A stretch of DNA of 64,000 nucleotides. Origin: Odontocerum albicorne. Lineage: Eukaryota > Arthropoda > Insecta > Trichoptera > Odontoceridae. The notes beneath the pieces were generated by a model. That model worked only from the letters and a program-made list of their open reading frames with translations. It ran no database searches and was not told where the DNA came from. Numbering within the stretch: position 1 is the stretch's first letter; every line of letters begins with the position of its first letter. The stretch covers positions 17,051,226 to 17,115,225 of the forward strand of contig OX463854.1 of assembly GCA_949825065.1 (NCBI GenBank). Reading direction: 5' to 3'. This document shows, piece after piece, positions 1 through 12,400 of this stretch. The translations under genes and the position numbers were made by a program.

Positions 1-160
1 ACTTTTTCTTGGCAATCTCTTTTTGTTATAATTAAATCACATTATTTACAGCAATTGTGGCATATCTATTTAGTTTTATATTTATTTATACATTAATAAT
101 TTACTTATATAATAATTTTGCAACGAATATAAAATAATTATGTTTGGACATATCTTATAG

Positions 161-336
161 AAGGACAGAGGCTTAGTCAACATCTAATGCACTTGAAGAG
201 GGTGGTTGAGAGAGAATTGGAAGCAAACCGCAGCAGATCGTCATACGATAGATCATTATTATGGCTGAGTGGTAGTGGGCTGAATTTCAGTAAAGGACAC
301 TATTTTGAAACCCATACTGAGCAACACTTCTCTTAA
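161..336 (+). CDS. Possible terminal coding exon of an unidentified gene
   Basis: A stretch after a plausible acceptor (TTATAG at 155-160) reads two bases plus 57 codons and ends in TAA at 334-336. The peptide begins GQRLSQHLMHLKRVVERELE and ends ETHTEQHFS. The first half looks like an amphipathic, charged helix and the second is polar with an SLLWLSG patch. Codon use is richer in G and C than the flanks, as in the verified SLC35F5 exons. I do not recognise the family. If real, it is the last exon of a plus-strand gene lying mostly left of the window, convergent with SLC35F5. It could instead be a chance open frame or transposon debris. Confidence 0.35.
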
Positions 337-1896
337 ATAGAACGGACATTTTTTCCATCTTATGTTCTATATATTTTTTTGAAAAAAAAAAAAAAAAAGA
401 AGCTATATTTATTCAGAGTCATTCCTACATTGAAGGTAAGTAAATAATCCCTCAACTTTCACTTAAAATATTTAATATTATTGACACACACATATGTGCA
501 AATGATAATATATTTTAGAGAATACAATAATTAATATTCATGAGCTTCGAATAAAATATTTTACAATGGACAGCATTATTGTTATTGTCTTAGATTAACG
601 CTAGGTATGAACATCAGAGAATTAACACTAAAGGACTTTCCAAAAAAATAGGCCATAAAGCAAGAATATTCTATTTTTAAATTAAACTATATAATATACA
701 TTTAAAAAATTGATTAAAATATGTACATCGTATGGTTTTGTTCGAGTTTATTGCTACCAAACTTTTTGACACTAAATATTTTCTTGTACAGAGTCTGCTT
801 CTTTGTGAAAGATACATTAATATTAAACCAAATAAAAATTAAGTATATGAAATTTTCATTAAAAAAAAATACTACCCACTGTTGGGAAGTGTTTGTTGAA
901 ACTGATTTTTTGAAATATCCAAAATGGTAAAAATCTTGATAAGTTGATTTGGACACATTATTCGATTCAATGTCTTAATAATTAATTATATATTTTAATT
1001 AATTAAATCGGTATGCTTTTAAACTGTGTGACAAAATTAGCAAACTGAGTAATTTTTGTAGGTTTATTCAAGTTTGTCTTAATATTAAAAGTCATTTTAT
1101 TCAAAATCATAATTTTTGAGCAGATACAGATCTGAAATATTAAATCTATTACATACTTAAAAACAGAGCGATTTATGTATTTTGAGAATACACTTGCAAG
1201 TCAGTTGATACAAATTTTTGAGCAAAACACTGGTTGGTTTATGAAATGAATGGTTTATGATTTTTAAATGTAAATCCAAATCAATGTGAAATCCTAAAAT
1301 TGATATGAATTATGTATTCACTTTTTGCTATTCAGAATTAACATGACTTTTATGAATTAGAGTACTAAAAAATCTCACTAAAAATTGATACTTTTTGTGG
1401 AAATCAGTATTTAATGCTGTTTTTTCGTATTATTAAGCAAAGATATTAGCAGTACTTACTGCATTATGCAGTACTTATTACATCTTATGCATTAAAACAT
1501 TTAATCTGATAGATTTTGCGGTCCTTGCAGCGAGCTTTAGTTTACTTTGTAAACAGTTGTCTTCCTCTTTTTGAGGTAATAAACCAATTTGCGACAAATT
1601 AATTAGAAAATTGTTTTATTTCATCCAATCCCCCCTTCCAAATCGTATTGTGAAGTTGATAAAAAGTATTGTCAATCTAATTTAAATGTTATAAATTCTT
1701 AAAATTTGATTGGCAATTTCATACTTCAGAAAATGTAGTTTTTAAGTTAAGTGAATCAATATTCATGACATACTCAAATGTATTATCACATTTTGATTGA
1801 TTGATTGAACTATTTGAAATATTTATGTAGTTTTTTTTAAAAAGTGAGACAAAGCTGTTCAAGACAAAGAATAAATAAAATTAAGGATCAAAAATA
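337..1896. other. AT-rich stretch with no gene recognised
   Basis: There is an A-run near 379-396 and then AT-rich sequence. I see no conserved reading frame, splice-flanked exon or terminal repeat. The beginning may be the 3' UTR of the putative gene ending at 336. Confidence 0.5.
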
Positions 1897-2484
1897 CAGC
1901 AAACTCGATTATCTGAGGTGGTAGGGAAAATATGGAAAAATTGATAGAAAAAACCCAGATAATATCCATAGAAAAAAATTAGAGCGTTCACCTGTTACCA
2001 TAACTTGAAAACTTACTTAAGAATATTAAAAAGTCAAGAAAAAAATACACAAAACTTAAGTACATAGCTATGTGACACGAAAAGACAAAATTGATGATAT
2101 AAAATATGAGAGCATATATGATAGACAATTAAAAAAAGTCAATAATAAATCAACCACTATGCACGCATAATTTGAATTTAAAATTAGACAAACGCCCACA
2201 CGGTTGTTTGAAAAGTAAACACTGAACTAAGCACGCCCAAATTTGTGAACACATAATTGACTAAAATTTCTGGTTGATGACGTGTTCTCTATTTCACCAG
2301 TTTTATTTTTTATTACATATCAATTTCACCAGTTAAATTTTCTGATATGTATTATGTAGGTGAATGAAAAATTATTACATTTAAAATAATATTTTGAAAT
2401 TTTATTAAAAAACATTTGGAAATTTTACTTTCTTGGTTTACTGCACCTCGGTTAATGTGGCCCTGGATAATGGAGAGTCTACTG
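1897..2484. mobile_element. pogo/Tigger-like non-autonomous DNA transposon (MITE)
   Basis: The left end CAGCAAACTCGATTATCTGA and the reverse complement of the right end, CAGTAGACTCTCCATTATCC, are imperfect terminal inverted repeats of the pogo/Tigger type (CAGTA...CTCGATTATCC). TA lies directly outside both ends (1895-1896 and 2485-2486), as expected for a Tc1/mariner-superfamily insertion. The 588-bp interior has no transposase frame. A related end pair occurs at 48815-49290. Confidence 0.6.
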
Positions 2485-3400
2485 TATATTTGGTTATTTA
2501 ATAGTGGATTGTGAAAACTAAAGTTGTCAAATAGACATATTCTATTGACAGTAAAAACTGTACAATTACACTAAAGATTATCTATATATCACAAATAAAA
2601 TGATTACTTTTGGCAACAAACTTATATCCCAATCTTTCAAAAGAATTATTTGTTTTTCGGTGAAAGAAAAAAAAAAGTAAAAGTAATCTTGTCAAATAAA
2701 TATGATACATCTGTTTCGTTAAAGAAATTAAATATAATTTTTGTTGCCAACATCCAAATTGTCCAGATATTAAGTGATTTGTAATATTGAACTACTATAG
2801 TATACTCTCAAACTCTGAACTCACTTTTGTCTGGTCTATATAGGTGCATATGCTAACCACTAGGCCAATGAGTACATCACTAAATGTCTTTAAAGTTTCA
2901 TTTAAAAATGAAATTAAATAAGATGTCAAAAAACATTAATATTGTAAAAGGAAACTATTATGTTAGAATTTTCATCAAAAATACCTTACTTTTTATGATA
3001 GTTTGTAGTGGAAAGTGATTTATGAAATCATGTCAATAAATCTTTTCAATAGCATTCAAATCATAATTTTTATCACATATAATAAGCATAACTTATTTCA
3101 ATTAAGTTGACTTCAAATCAGTTTTCCTTACAAACTTATAAATATATATTTCTGATATCTGAGATAATAAAATAAAAAACCTTAGCAAAATAAACAACAA
3201 CATACGCAGAAAAGTAATAAAATACATATATCGCACCTTGCATCATTCACATTAATGTACATTGTCGTATTAGTCTCAAGTAAAGCTCATCTTAACATAA
3301 CGTTAAAGATACTCGTGTTAGTGTTAATTTAAGGACAGCTCCGCTGGTAGGATCGTGGTAAGTTTGGTAGTGATTTGTGACGCGGACTAATGTTACATTT
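2485..3400. other. Non-coding stretch next to the SLC35F5 stop codon
   Basis: This includes the presumed 3' UTR of the minus-strand SLC35F5 gene at its right side. I see no certain polyadenylation signal close to the stop. A degenerate tRNA-like box-A segment lies on the minus strand near 2838-2882 (TGGCCTAGTGGTTAGCAT). No other feature is recognised. Confidence 0.4.
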
Positions 3401-3473
3401 CTACGCTTCGTGGTCCTCTGGACTGGAGTTGATGCCGATTAGAGCTTCAGTCTGCTCGTCCAAGTCTTGTATC
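3401..3473 (-). CDS. SLC35F5: SLC35F5 exon 10 (C-terminal tail and stop)
   Basis: The acceptor TGTACAG is followed by G, completing Arg444, then 23 codons reading [23 protein letters not shown] and TAG at 3401-3403. This short acidic cytosolic tail is not conserved in sequence, so assignment rests on splice phase, stop position and lack of a better candidate. Confidence 0.82.
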
Positions 3474-6400
3474 CTGTACAGAGTAATTGATTGATGTTAT
3501 GGTAGATAAGACTAGAAATTATATATCAAATTACACAATTTATTTTCATAGTACCATTTAATAACCACCAAAGCATCATTAATGAAATCACTCCGAGATC
3601 GCAATTGTTTCAAAATGTCGAACAAAGAAACCTTTTGTAGTATTCTAAATCTAATAAGCCTGCTGACTGTACAGGAAGTTGAACATGCAAAAAAAAAATG
3701 AAATGAAGTTATTGAGATGAATAAAAAGCAAATGATAAACAAAGAAAAGTTTAGAGTGAGGATAGCAGGGTAAGTAGTAGCTGCACGTGTCAGCAGCCAT
3801 GGCCCAACGGTTAGTATTCACGCTAAGCAACAGACACCCTAGGTTTGATTCCTGGTGGATTCACGTCTGAACTTGTTTTACTCTTGAACCATTTTACATC
3901 ATTTATGTTTTTCTGTAGCTTATATGCCGCTTATTAATTTTTATTGTGCAAATTTTTTTATCTAACAGAATTAACTTGCTGATTGTCTTGGAATTATTTG
4001 CCATCAGAACTTTGGGTTTGATCTGTCAAGATTCTTGCTGAAATGCAACAGTGTGCACACAAAACCAATACATGAACAGGTGTCTTCTATCCACAGGATG
4101 GTTAACAATGAACTCAATCACGAGGGATTGCCTATCATCATTAGTGATTGCAGCCTTTGTTTTATGTTGCGACTGCATATTTTTAAAAACATATTTGGTA
4201 AGAAAACAGCAGGAAATTTACCAAAACAAATCTTCCGTATTAAACAAATCTTCCGAAATGTAAAGTAACACACCTGGCTTTTACTTAGTGTAATCTTCAG
4301 TAGAGTAAGTATCAGCCAAACACAGGAAGTCTATTCAATATAATCAAGTTCAATCAAGATGATTGGGCCTATTATCTTAAAAAAACTATATATGAACTCG
4401 GCTGACTTAAATAAAGCTTCATTATTTATACGTACTGATACAGAGTACTGGGAGAGGATGATGAAAATGGACTATGGTTGGACCAATGAATATTTCGAAC
4501 AGAGTTGAGGATGCGAAAAATGTATATTGTGCTAGAGAAAAGTCTAGTGCTCTGTTCTTTCTGCCTACCCTGACCTGGAAAGGGCATGATGATATACTCA
4601 CCTCATATTTCTATTATGTACAGCTCTAATGTGCCTAAAACTGGAGTATACCCTCTTGAGCAACACCATGGCAGGGTCCCAGTTCTCGTAGTGCGCCAGC
4701 AGCGTGACGGCAAACACCGACAGGAACATAGGAAGTGTACCCGCATAGAACAGGCCCGGGTATGCGATCCGCTTCAGGATCACATCCGCCAACATCGACA
4801 TGGGAATAGTGAGGCTGATCGAGATTGTCGCTATCAGGGATGATGTGAGGAAACAGCCCCTAAAAATTTATATAAAAGTTATAATACAATGAAATTCTTT
4901 TTCACTGAACTAATTAAAACCTCTCAGAGGGTAGGTAGTATTTAAGCATATGCTTCAATAAAGATAATTTTCAGAGCAAATTCGAAACTGAGTTTTATTG
5001 TAACTAGGAAGTAAAGAGAAACCCTCTTAAAGATTTTTTAACACCAAATAATTTAATTTTGTTGCCCTGAAAATACATTGTATATTACATGTTTTCTTAA
5101 AAAAATTGGACATACTACCTAAAATACTCTTCATCAGTCGCATAATAAGCCCGGTAGCTGTGCTTGAGTCTTCCAACACTTCTTCAATCAATGGGTTTGG
5201 TCAGGTCTTGTCCAGCCCCATTTAAGTTTTCTTGTTTGTATTGCATCTTGACTTGAGTCATGCCATAATTTTGAATGTTATATTTAACATGTTCAATGCT
5301 AACAATGCGCCTAGTGCGTTCTTCTTCGCAACCATCGGGTGCTAACAACGCGCCTGACATGTTTTCGTATGCAAACCAAAGATACTATTATCGCTCCTAG
5401 TGCGTTGAAATTGTATACACATACTTAATTTGTAGCAACGCATGGATATTTAGTTTATTAGTATTAGCATACACAAATATTCACCAGTGTTCAAATATAC
5501 TTCGAGCAGAACGCATGTACGTCAAGTGATTTTTAAAATTTTAATAATTAGTCAGTCACACGTGAATTACCTTAATACTTTGATCGCATTGAATGCGTTA
5601 GACAAAAAAAACTCACCATAGCCATAAAACCTCAGACAGTACAGTTCCGACTAGACCATTGAGCAATAGCCATGCCCACTGCTGGCGGGTTGGCCACTCG
5701 AAAGATTCCCACGAGGTCAGGTGAAACACAAAAAACATAGGCCACAACAACAGCATGTTAAACAAACCCACAAAACCTGGAATCATTGAAATACTATTAA
5801 AATCATGTTGACAAAAATTATTCCTGAAAAATCCTGAACTACAGGAGAGCGCCAGCGTTTAGCAGTTGTATCTGTCCAACATTGAGAAAGGTTGTTCGTG
5901 TTCTCATCTTGTGTAACTAATTTTATCTAGCATTACAACTCTTAATATGTTTTTGGATTAACCCTGTTTTTTAATTATCCGGGCTCAAGTGTCTCCCAAT
6001 TACCATGGGTAATCGGCGATCTACTGTATTTGGAAAATTTCATTATGACATAGGATAATATAGAAAGTACTTTTTTATTGGTTTTGTCAAAAATTGTGAA
6101 AAGCTAATGACTAAAAAAGTTGCAGGCAGGAAACTTGACAATCTGGCTAACAAAAAAAAATTGTATGCAAGCCTAGTCCTATCATACAGTCAGTTCACGG
6201 TTGACTCGAATGCAACTCGATAGCAGTTTGTGGTATGGATCGCAGTAATTCTGAAGTTTCAATAGGATGATGTGAATAGTCATGCTTATAATGTGCTGCG
6301 TTAATAAATCTCGGATAGTAATAACATTTTTTATATCTAGTTTTTATTTATTCTTATGCTTCATTCTTAAAGAATTGCATAGAACTCGATCATCTTGTCT

Positions 6401-9400
6401 CACCTAAGATCAAGGAATCAGGATAAGGCACTCTTGAGGTGATATTGCATTGTGAAACAAGACAATATAATATAACAAATTATGAAATTCTTAGTTAAAA
6501 CTGACTTCACAAAAAAAACAAACTTTGAGGGGCATGGTAGAGTGGATAATGAACTGGACTTTTGTGCAGAATGTCGCCAGTTCGAAACCCACACTTCCGG
6601 GGGTATACTGATATCTTGACTTAAAGTAAAAAGATGATTTATTAAAAAAAATATTGTAACATTACATTTGATTGTAATTATATCTATAATTTTAGTTTTG
6701 CTACTATATATTGTCTTAATATAAACAAATTAATATAATTGTAGCCAGTTATTGAGGATAATCAAATAAAAATATCATGTGCAACATTTTAATTTATTTT
6801 TTACACTTTTTACTTGGGCTTTTTTACACTGCAAGCAACTTATAATAGGAATTGAAAATGTAATTTTTGAATCATATTGTCACTGGAGGTGAAAAGTGTA
6901 AGATAATGGTTGTTAAAAGGGTAGGTAGCAAGATCAGCTCTAATGGTAAAAACGGTTTTATTGTTGGTATGGTGGGACGAGTATAATTTGTTTTAAAACA
7001 GTAACATCACAGGTTTATTGTAATTAGACGGACCGCCACAATGAAGAAATAATAAAAAAAGTCCAACTCTTGACAGATGATAGATTTTAGTGCAGAAAAC
7101 TGACTATAATGAGTAACTTTGATTAGCAGTAACGATTGCGACTGAAAAGGCAAGATCATCAATACAGAAAAAGTCTGTAAATTTGTAATTTAGGATATCA
7201 AATTTCACAAAAAAAAATCGAATTACACAATCACTAAAAAAAATATTTAAAATTGCGCGGCTCATCACAATGGCTTGAATATAGAGGTTTTTTTTACTGT
7301 AAATAAAAATAATGTAAGTCAAGTCAAGTTTTATCAACATATTTCCGCAATATTGAGACATAATCATTTATTTTTTAATGGTAAAATAAATTGAAAAATA
7401 ACATTATTTTTCATGGGCAGCCAAAGCGTATGAATTAAAAAGAGATTCAAATTGTCACTATTTATTTTGAAATGGTCACTTGTTTACACATATTAACTTG
7501 TTTATGTTTGCACATGTAATTTGATGGTTATTATTTTGTCACGCACTTGATTACAATATTATGATCTACGATTCAAAGTTTTTGACAAATTAATGTTCAC
7601 AGTTGTGAAATTATTGAGGGTAAAATAAATAAAAAAACTCAAAAACACGTCATAATTTATATAAAAAGAACACTCAACTGTACTTACGATAATATTTCAA
7701 TATTTAATTATCAGAATTCATAAAAACTTTTTAGTGAAAAAACATTATGAAATATGCATTTTTTCAAATTAACAGTAGATTTTTTTTATGAAAAGTCGAT
7801 TTCGGGACTTAGGAAATGCCGAAAAATACGGATTATCAGTTTTTTGATTGACGAACTTTTACTGTAATATGTAACAAATCATTTTTGTTCCATTAAAAAT
7901 AACTATGTTACTTTTGAGTATCCTAATTTATATATTCTAATACTCGCATCAATAACAATGCTGGCAGTTGATTGAACTTCAGAACTTCTATTGGTAAGCA
8001 AAAGGTAATTAAGGAAGCTACATGCGCACCAAAAGCAGTTAACACGTTAAGTATTTAAACTTGAGTTTATATGAATGAATGATTAAGAGGAAGAACATTT
8101 TTTTAATAAAGCACAACTCAATTCATAATAAATTCAAATCCATGTTTAATAGACATACAACATGAAAATATTGAAATTAGAGACAAGCACTAACCGAAAA
8201 ATAGAGGAATGTCCATTTTGTCTTCATGGTCAACTTTCCTCCTGAGGAAAACCAGGTAAGCTGCGTAAAAGAAGGCACTCACCAGAGCCAAAATGACTCC
8301 AGTTGGCACCCTCTTGGCTTCTACTGTCATATCGGAGAGAGTGACCAGCACCTACAACCAAATGGTTCGAGCCTTAACATTGTACTAAAGTAAATAAAAA
8401 CCAATCTTTTTCTGGACGATGTCTTCAAGAAGACTTAAATGGAAAAAGAAGGGAATAAATATAAACAGTAATTTCTTTAATATTATGCAATTTGCTGACG
8501 ATATAATCCTCCTTTCTGATGATGAAACACTAGTTACAATCCTTAAAGAAATCAGTAAATCATTGGATAAACATTGCTAAAATAAAAGGTATTTGTAACA
8601 CTGGTAAAGAAAATCAAAAGATGTCTTGCTTGAACAGTATTTAAAATCCACCGAAATATAAAAAGAAAAAATTAAAAACTAAAATCAGAATGGTTTATGG
8701 TCAGTTTATCCGTTGCTGCTTAGTCCAGCCTCCAGCCTTATGCTCTCTTCAAACAAGTGCTCCACCTGCCTCCTCGAGCTTCTTCTGGGACAACCTTATT
8801 GTTTTTTTTCCTTTTTTTAGATGGTCTCAAATGAAGATGAATTTAGATGGACGGAGGATGACATCCTATGGGAACATAACCATAATAAAAAACAAGAAAC
8901 GTCACAAAACCAATTCAATTGATTCTGAATAATCAGTAAAACTATTAGACAAATCAATACATATTTATTATAAGTGTAAATAGTTTTTCTTATAAACTTG
9001 TTTAATTATGTTAATTTTTTCAAAATTCCTTAGTGATAAATTAATGAGATGTGTTAAATCAGAGGCCGAGTTATATTTGGGCTAATATGGTAAGATAAAA
9101 TCACTAGCGATATATTACATACAAACATTCTTTCCATTTCTCTGTTAGGGTAGATAGAGGAACAGAGCGCTAAACTTTCATATCACATAATACATCATTA
9201 GCTTCTTCCACATCCATACATCTTCTGACATAACTACCTTGATTTTTCCAATTTTTAAACATTCCTTCTTTCAAGATTCCACTTACTTGGTCTAACCATA
9301 TTTGTATTTGCTTTAAGAAAACAAATTAACTCCATTTTATAAATCCACTCAATCAGATTTTTTGTCAAAAATTGTGCATGCTAATTTGCGGATATGGCAG

Positions 9401-12400
9401 TAAATATGTTAAAATGAATAAGTACTCACCACACCCCCGATGGTGATACACACTGCAATCAGCTTGGACAGCGTGATCCTGTCCCCGGGCTGGCTGGGGA
9501 ATAGGGCAGCCAACGCCAGCGTGAATAGGCTGGACGCTGAGGACAATGCCGTTACTATGCCTGCCTCCGTTAAAGCCAGAGACAGTTGGAATGTATAGTT
9601 TGCTACAAACCACTGGAAAACAAATTTGTTTGACAAACAGTATGAATGTGGATATTATATTTTAACTGTCATATTGTGGGATTACCGCTATATTTTTATA
9701 ACTATTGAAAACATAAGAGATATCGCAGTTTTAAAATTGGATCTATTTATTTTTGGCCATCTATTTTGTTTTTACATACATACCATGTCCCTTTTAGGGT
9801 AGGCAGAGAACAGAGCACCAGACTTTCATATCTCTACATACAAATTTTGCCTTTTCTACATCCATATACCTTCTCAGAGTTCTTACGATTTCTCTTACTT
9901 CTTACTGTTGTATTTACATATTTCTATATATACGAGGGCGGTCGGATAAGTACTTAGCCTCACCGCCCGATGGCACCACTATCGCAAGAGCAATTTTTTA
10001 TCGCGTAGTACATTCTCGTTGACAGCTACTGTCAAAATTTCAGCCAAATCGGACGCGTAGTTTTGTTTTGACCGCGTGTGGAAGCGAGCGTGTCCGCGGA
10101 TTTGAGAAAAATGGAAAAAGAGCAATATCGGTCGGTGATTCGATTCTTGTTTTGAAAGGGAAATCGCGCAGCGAAATCAAAGAGCGCTAGGATGCTGTGT
10201 ACGGTGACTCTTCTCCTTCGATGGCGACCGTCAAAAATTGGTTTAACGAGTTTCAACGTGGTCGCACGTCGGTTTTTGATGAGCCATGCCCAGGTGTCCC
10301 GAAAACGGCTACCACGGAGGATAACGTGACAAAAATCCACAATCTCGTATTGGCAGACTGCCGATTGAAGGTGTGCGAGATAGCTGAGACAGTAGGCATC
10401 TCAAGAGACCGCATGGGTCATATCCTGCATGAAGTATTGGGCATGAGAAAGCTGTCGGCGCGATGGGAAATGACAAAAGTCACTCGCCGGGCAGAAATTT
10501 GAGTCGAATGAGGAGGTTATCGCCGCCACGGTGGCCTACTTTGCAGACCTCCAGAAAACGTATTTTTCAGACGGGTTAAAGAAGTTGGAGCATCGCTGGG
10601 TCAAGTGTATCGAACTCAAAGGAGATTATGTTGAGAAATAAATCGCCATTTTTCCAAAATTTTTGTTATTCTTTTGTAGGCTAAGTACTTATCGGACCAA
10701 ACTCGTATATATACGAGGCATATCTAGAAAGTAAGTGTACTGAATTTTTGTAGGTTACAATTTTTTTTATTTTAACATAAAAATTACGTGGTTACCGTAG
10801 TACATATGTAAGCTATTTTTCGACATAGTCGCCATTCCTCTCAATGCAGGTGGTGAAGCGGGGATCAACTTTTTGATGCCTTCCTCGAAGTAGTTTCCCG
10901 CCAACTCCTCCGTCCACTTCTCCACCTCCTCCTTTACCTCCTCGTCGGTTGAAAAACTTTTTCCACCCATGTGCAGCTTCAGGGAGGTAAAGAGATAGTA
11001 ATCTGAAGGTGCTAGATCAGGGGAATGCGCGGGATGGTTCAGGACACCCCATTTAAACGAGGCGAGCAGTTCCTTCGTCGCGTTGGCCGTGTGTGGTCTG
11101 GCATTTTCGTGCAGCAGGCAGACTCCCTTTGTCAGCATGCCTCTCCTCTTGTTCTGAATCGCCCTCCGCAATTTTTTTAGGGTCTCACAGTATCTTCCAA
11201 GGTTGATGGTCTCCCCTTGAGGCATATATTCAATTAAAATTATGCCTTGACAGTCCCAAAACACGGATGCCATGATTTTCTTGGCTGAAATTGTGGTTTT
11301 GAACTTTTTGGCGGAGGGTGAAGAGGTGTGACGCCACTGTTGAGACTGCCTTTTGGTATCAGGCGTGTAGTGTGCAGCCCAAGTTTCATCTCCAGTAACG
11401 ATGGAGCGCAGAAATTCATCTCCATGGAGTTTGCAGCGCCTCAAAAACTCTTGCCCGGCCTCCACTCGATTCAACTTGTGTTGGTCTGTCAGCTGTTTTG
11501 GGACCCACCTCGCGGACAGTTTCCGATATCCGAGGGTTTCTGTGATGGTTTCGTGTAGTAGAGATCTGGAGATTTGCGGAAACATCGCAGAAAGTTCATC
11601 CACAGTCAATCTGCGATCGTCACGGAGCGCATTTTCGATTTTTTCCACAATTTCGTCAGTCACAATTGAAGGTCTTCCGTTCCTCTGATCATCATGCACA
11701 GACGTACAACCGTTTTTAAACTCGCGACACCACTTGTACACACTTGTACGATTCATAGCTTTATCACCATATGCAGTTTTCACCTCATTATAAACCTCAA
11801 CCGGAGGTTTTCCCTTCCAAACGAGATAACGGATGACGTCGCGTATTTCGCACTTGGCGGGAGATTCGATTGACATTTTTCACGAAACGTGTTGTCGCGT
11901 CGACACTTCTCAACGCACTGACCTCAAACCAGTCTCGTTGCGGAGGGGAAGGGTCAAGCTACACGGAAGTGTAGCCAACATGTCGAAAATAAAATCCATC
12001 CGGTCGTGAGAGCCTCAGTACACTTACTTTCTGGATACGCCTCGTATATATATATTTTGTGGAAACCCATTTCTGTGAGCCCAAATTGAAAGGAAAGAAA
12101 TATGATAGATGGCTTGAAATCGAGAAGTTACATTGGAGGCGGATGCTTCTTATTTCATGGACTGCAGGGTGCACCAACATTTCATGAAAGATTTATGTCA
12201 GGATAGAAAGAAATGGTGATCTGTCTTTCTCTGTCTGTTCCAATGCGGGTTTGTTTTTCTTACTGATATTAAAACTTTTTTAAGAGGGTAGCATTTGTGG
12301 TGTATTTTCCAATATATATTTTTTTCAATACAAGAAGTAATTAGGAGAAAATACTTGAGCAGCGAATTTTCTCCTAATTACTTTATCTTAGGCGTATTTC

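Noticed and set aside
10197..10502. Independent gene on the plus strand
   Set aside because: It is the N-terminal piece of a deleted mariner transposase within matched inverted repeats.
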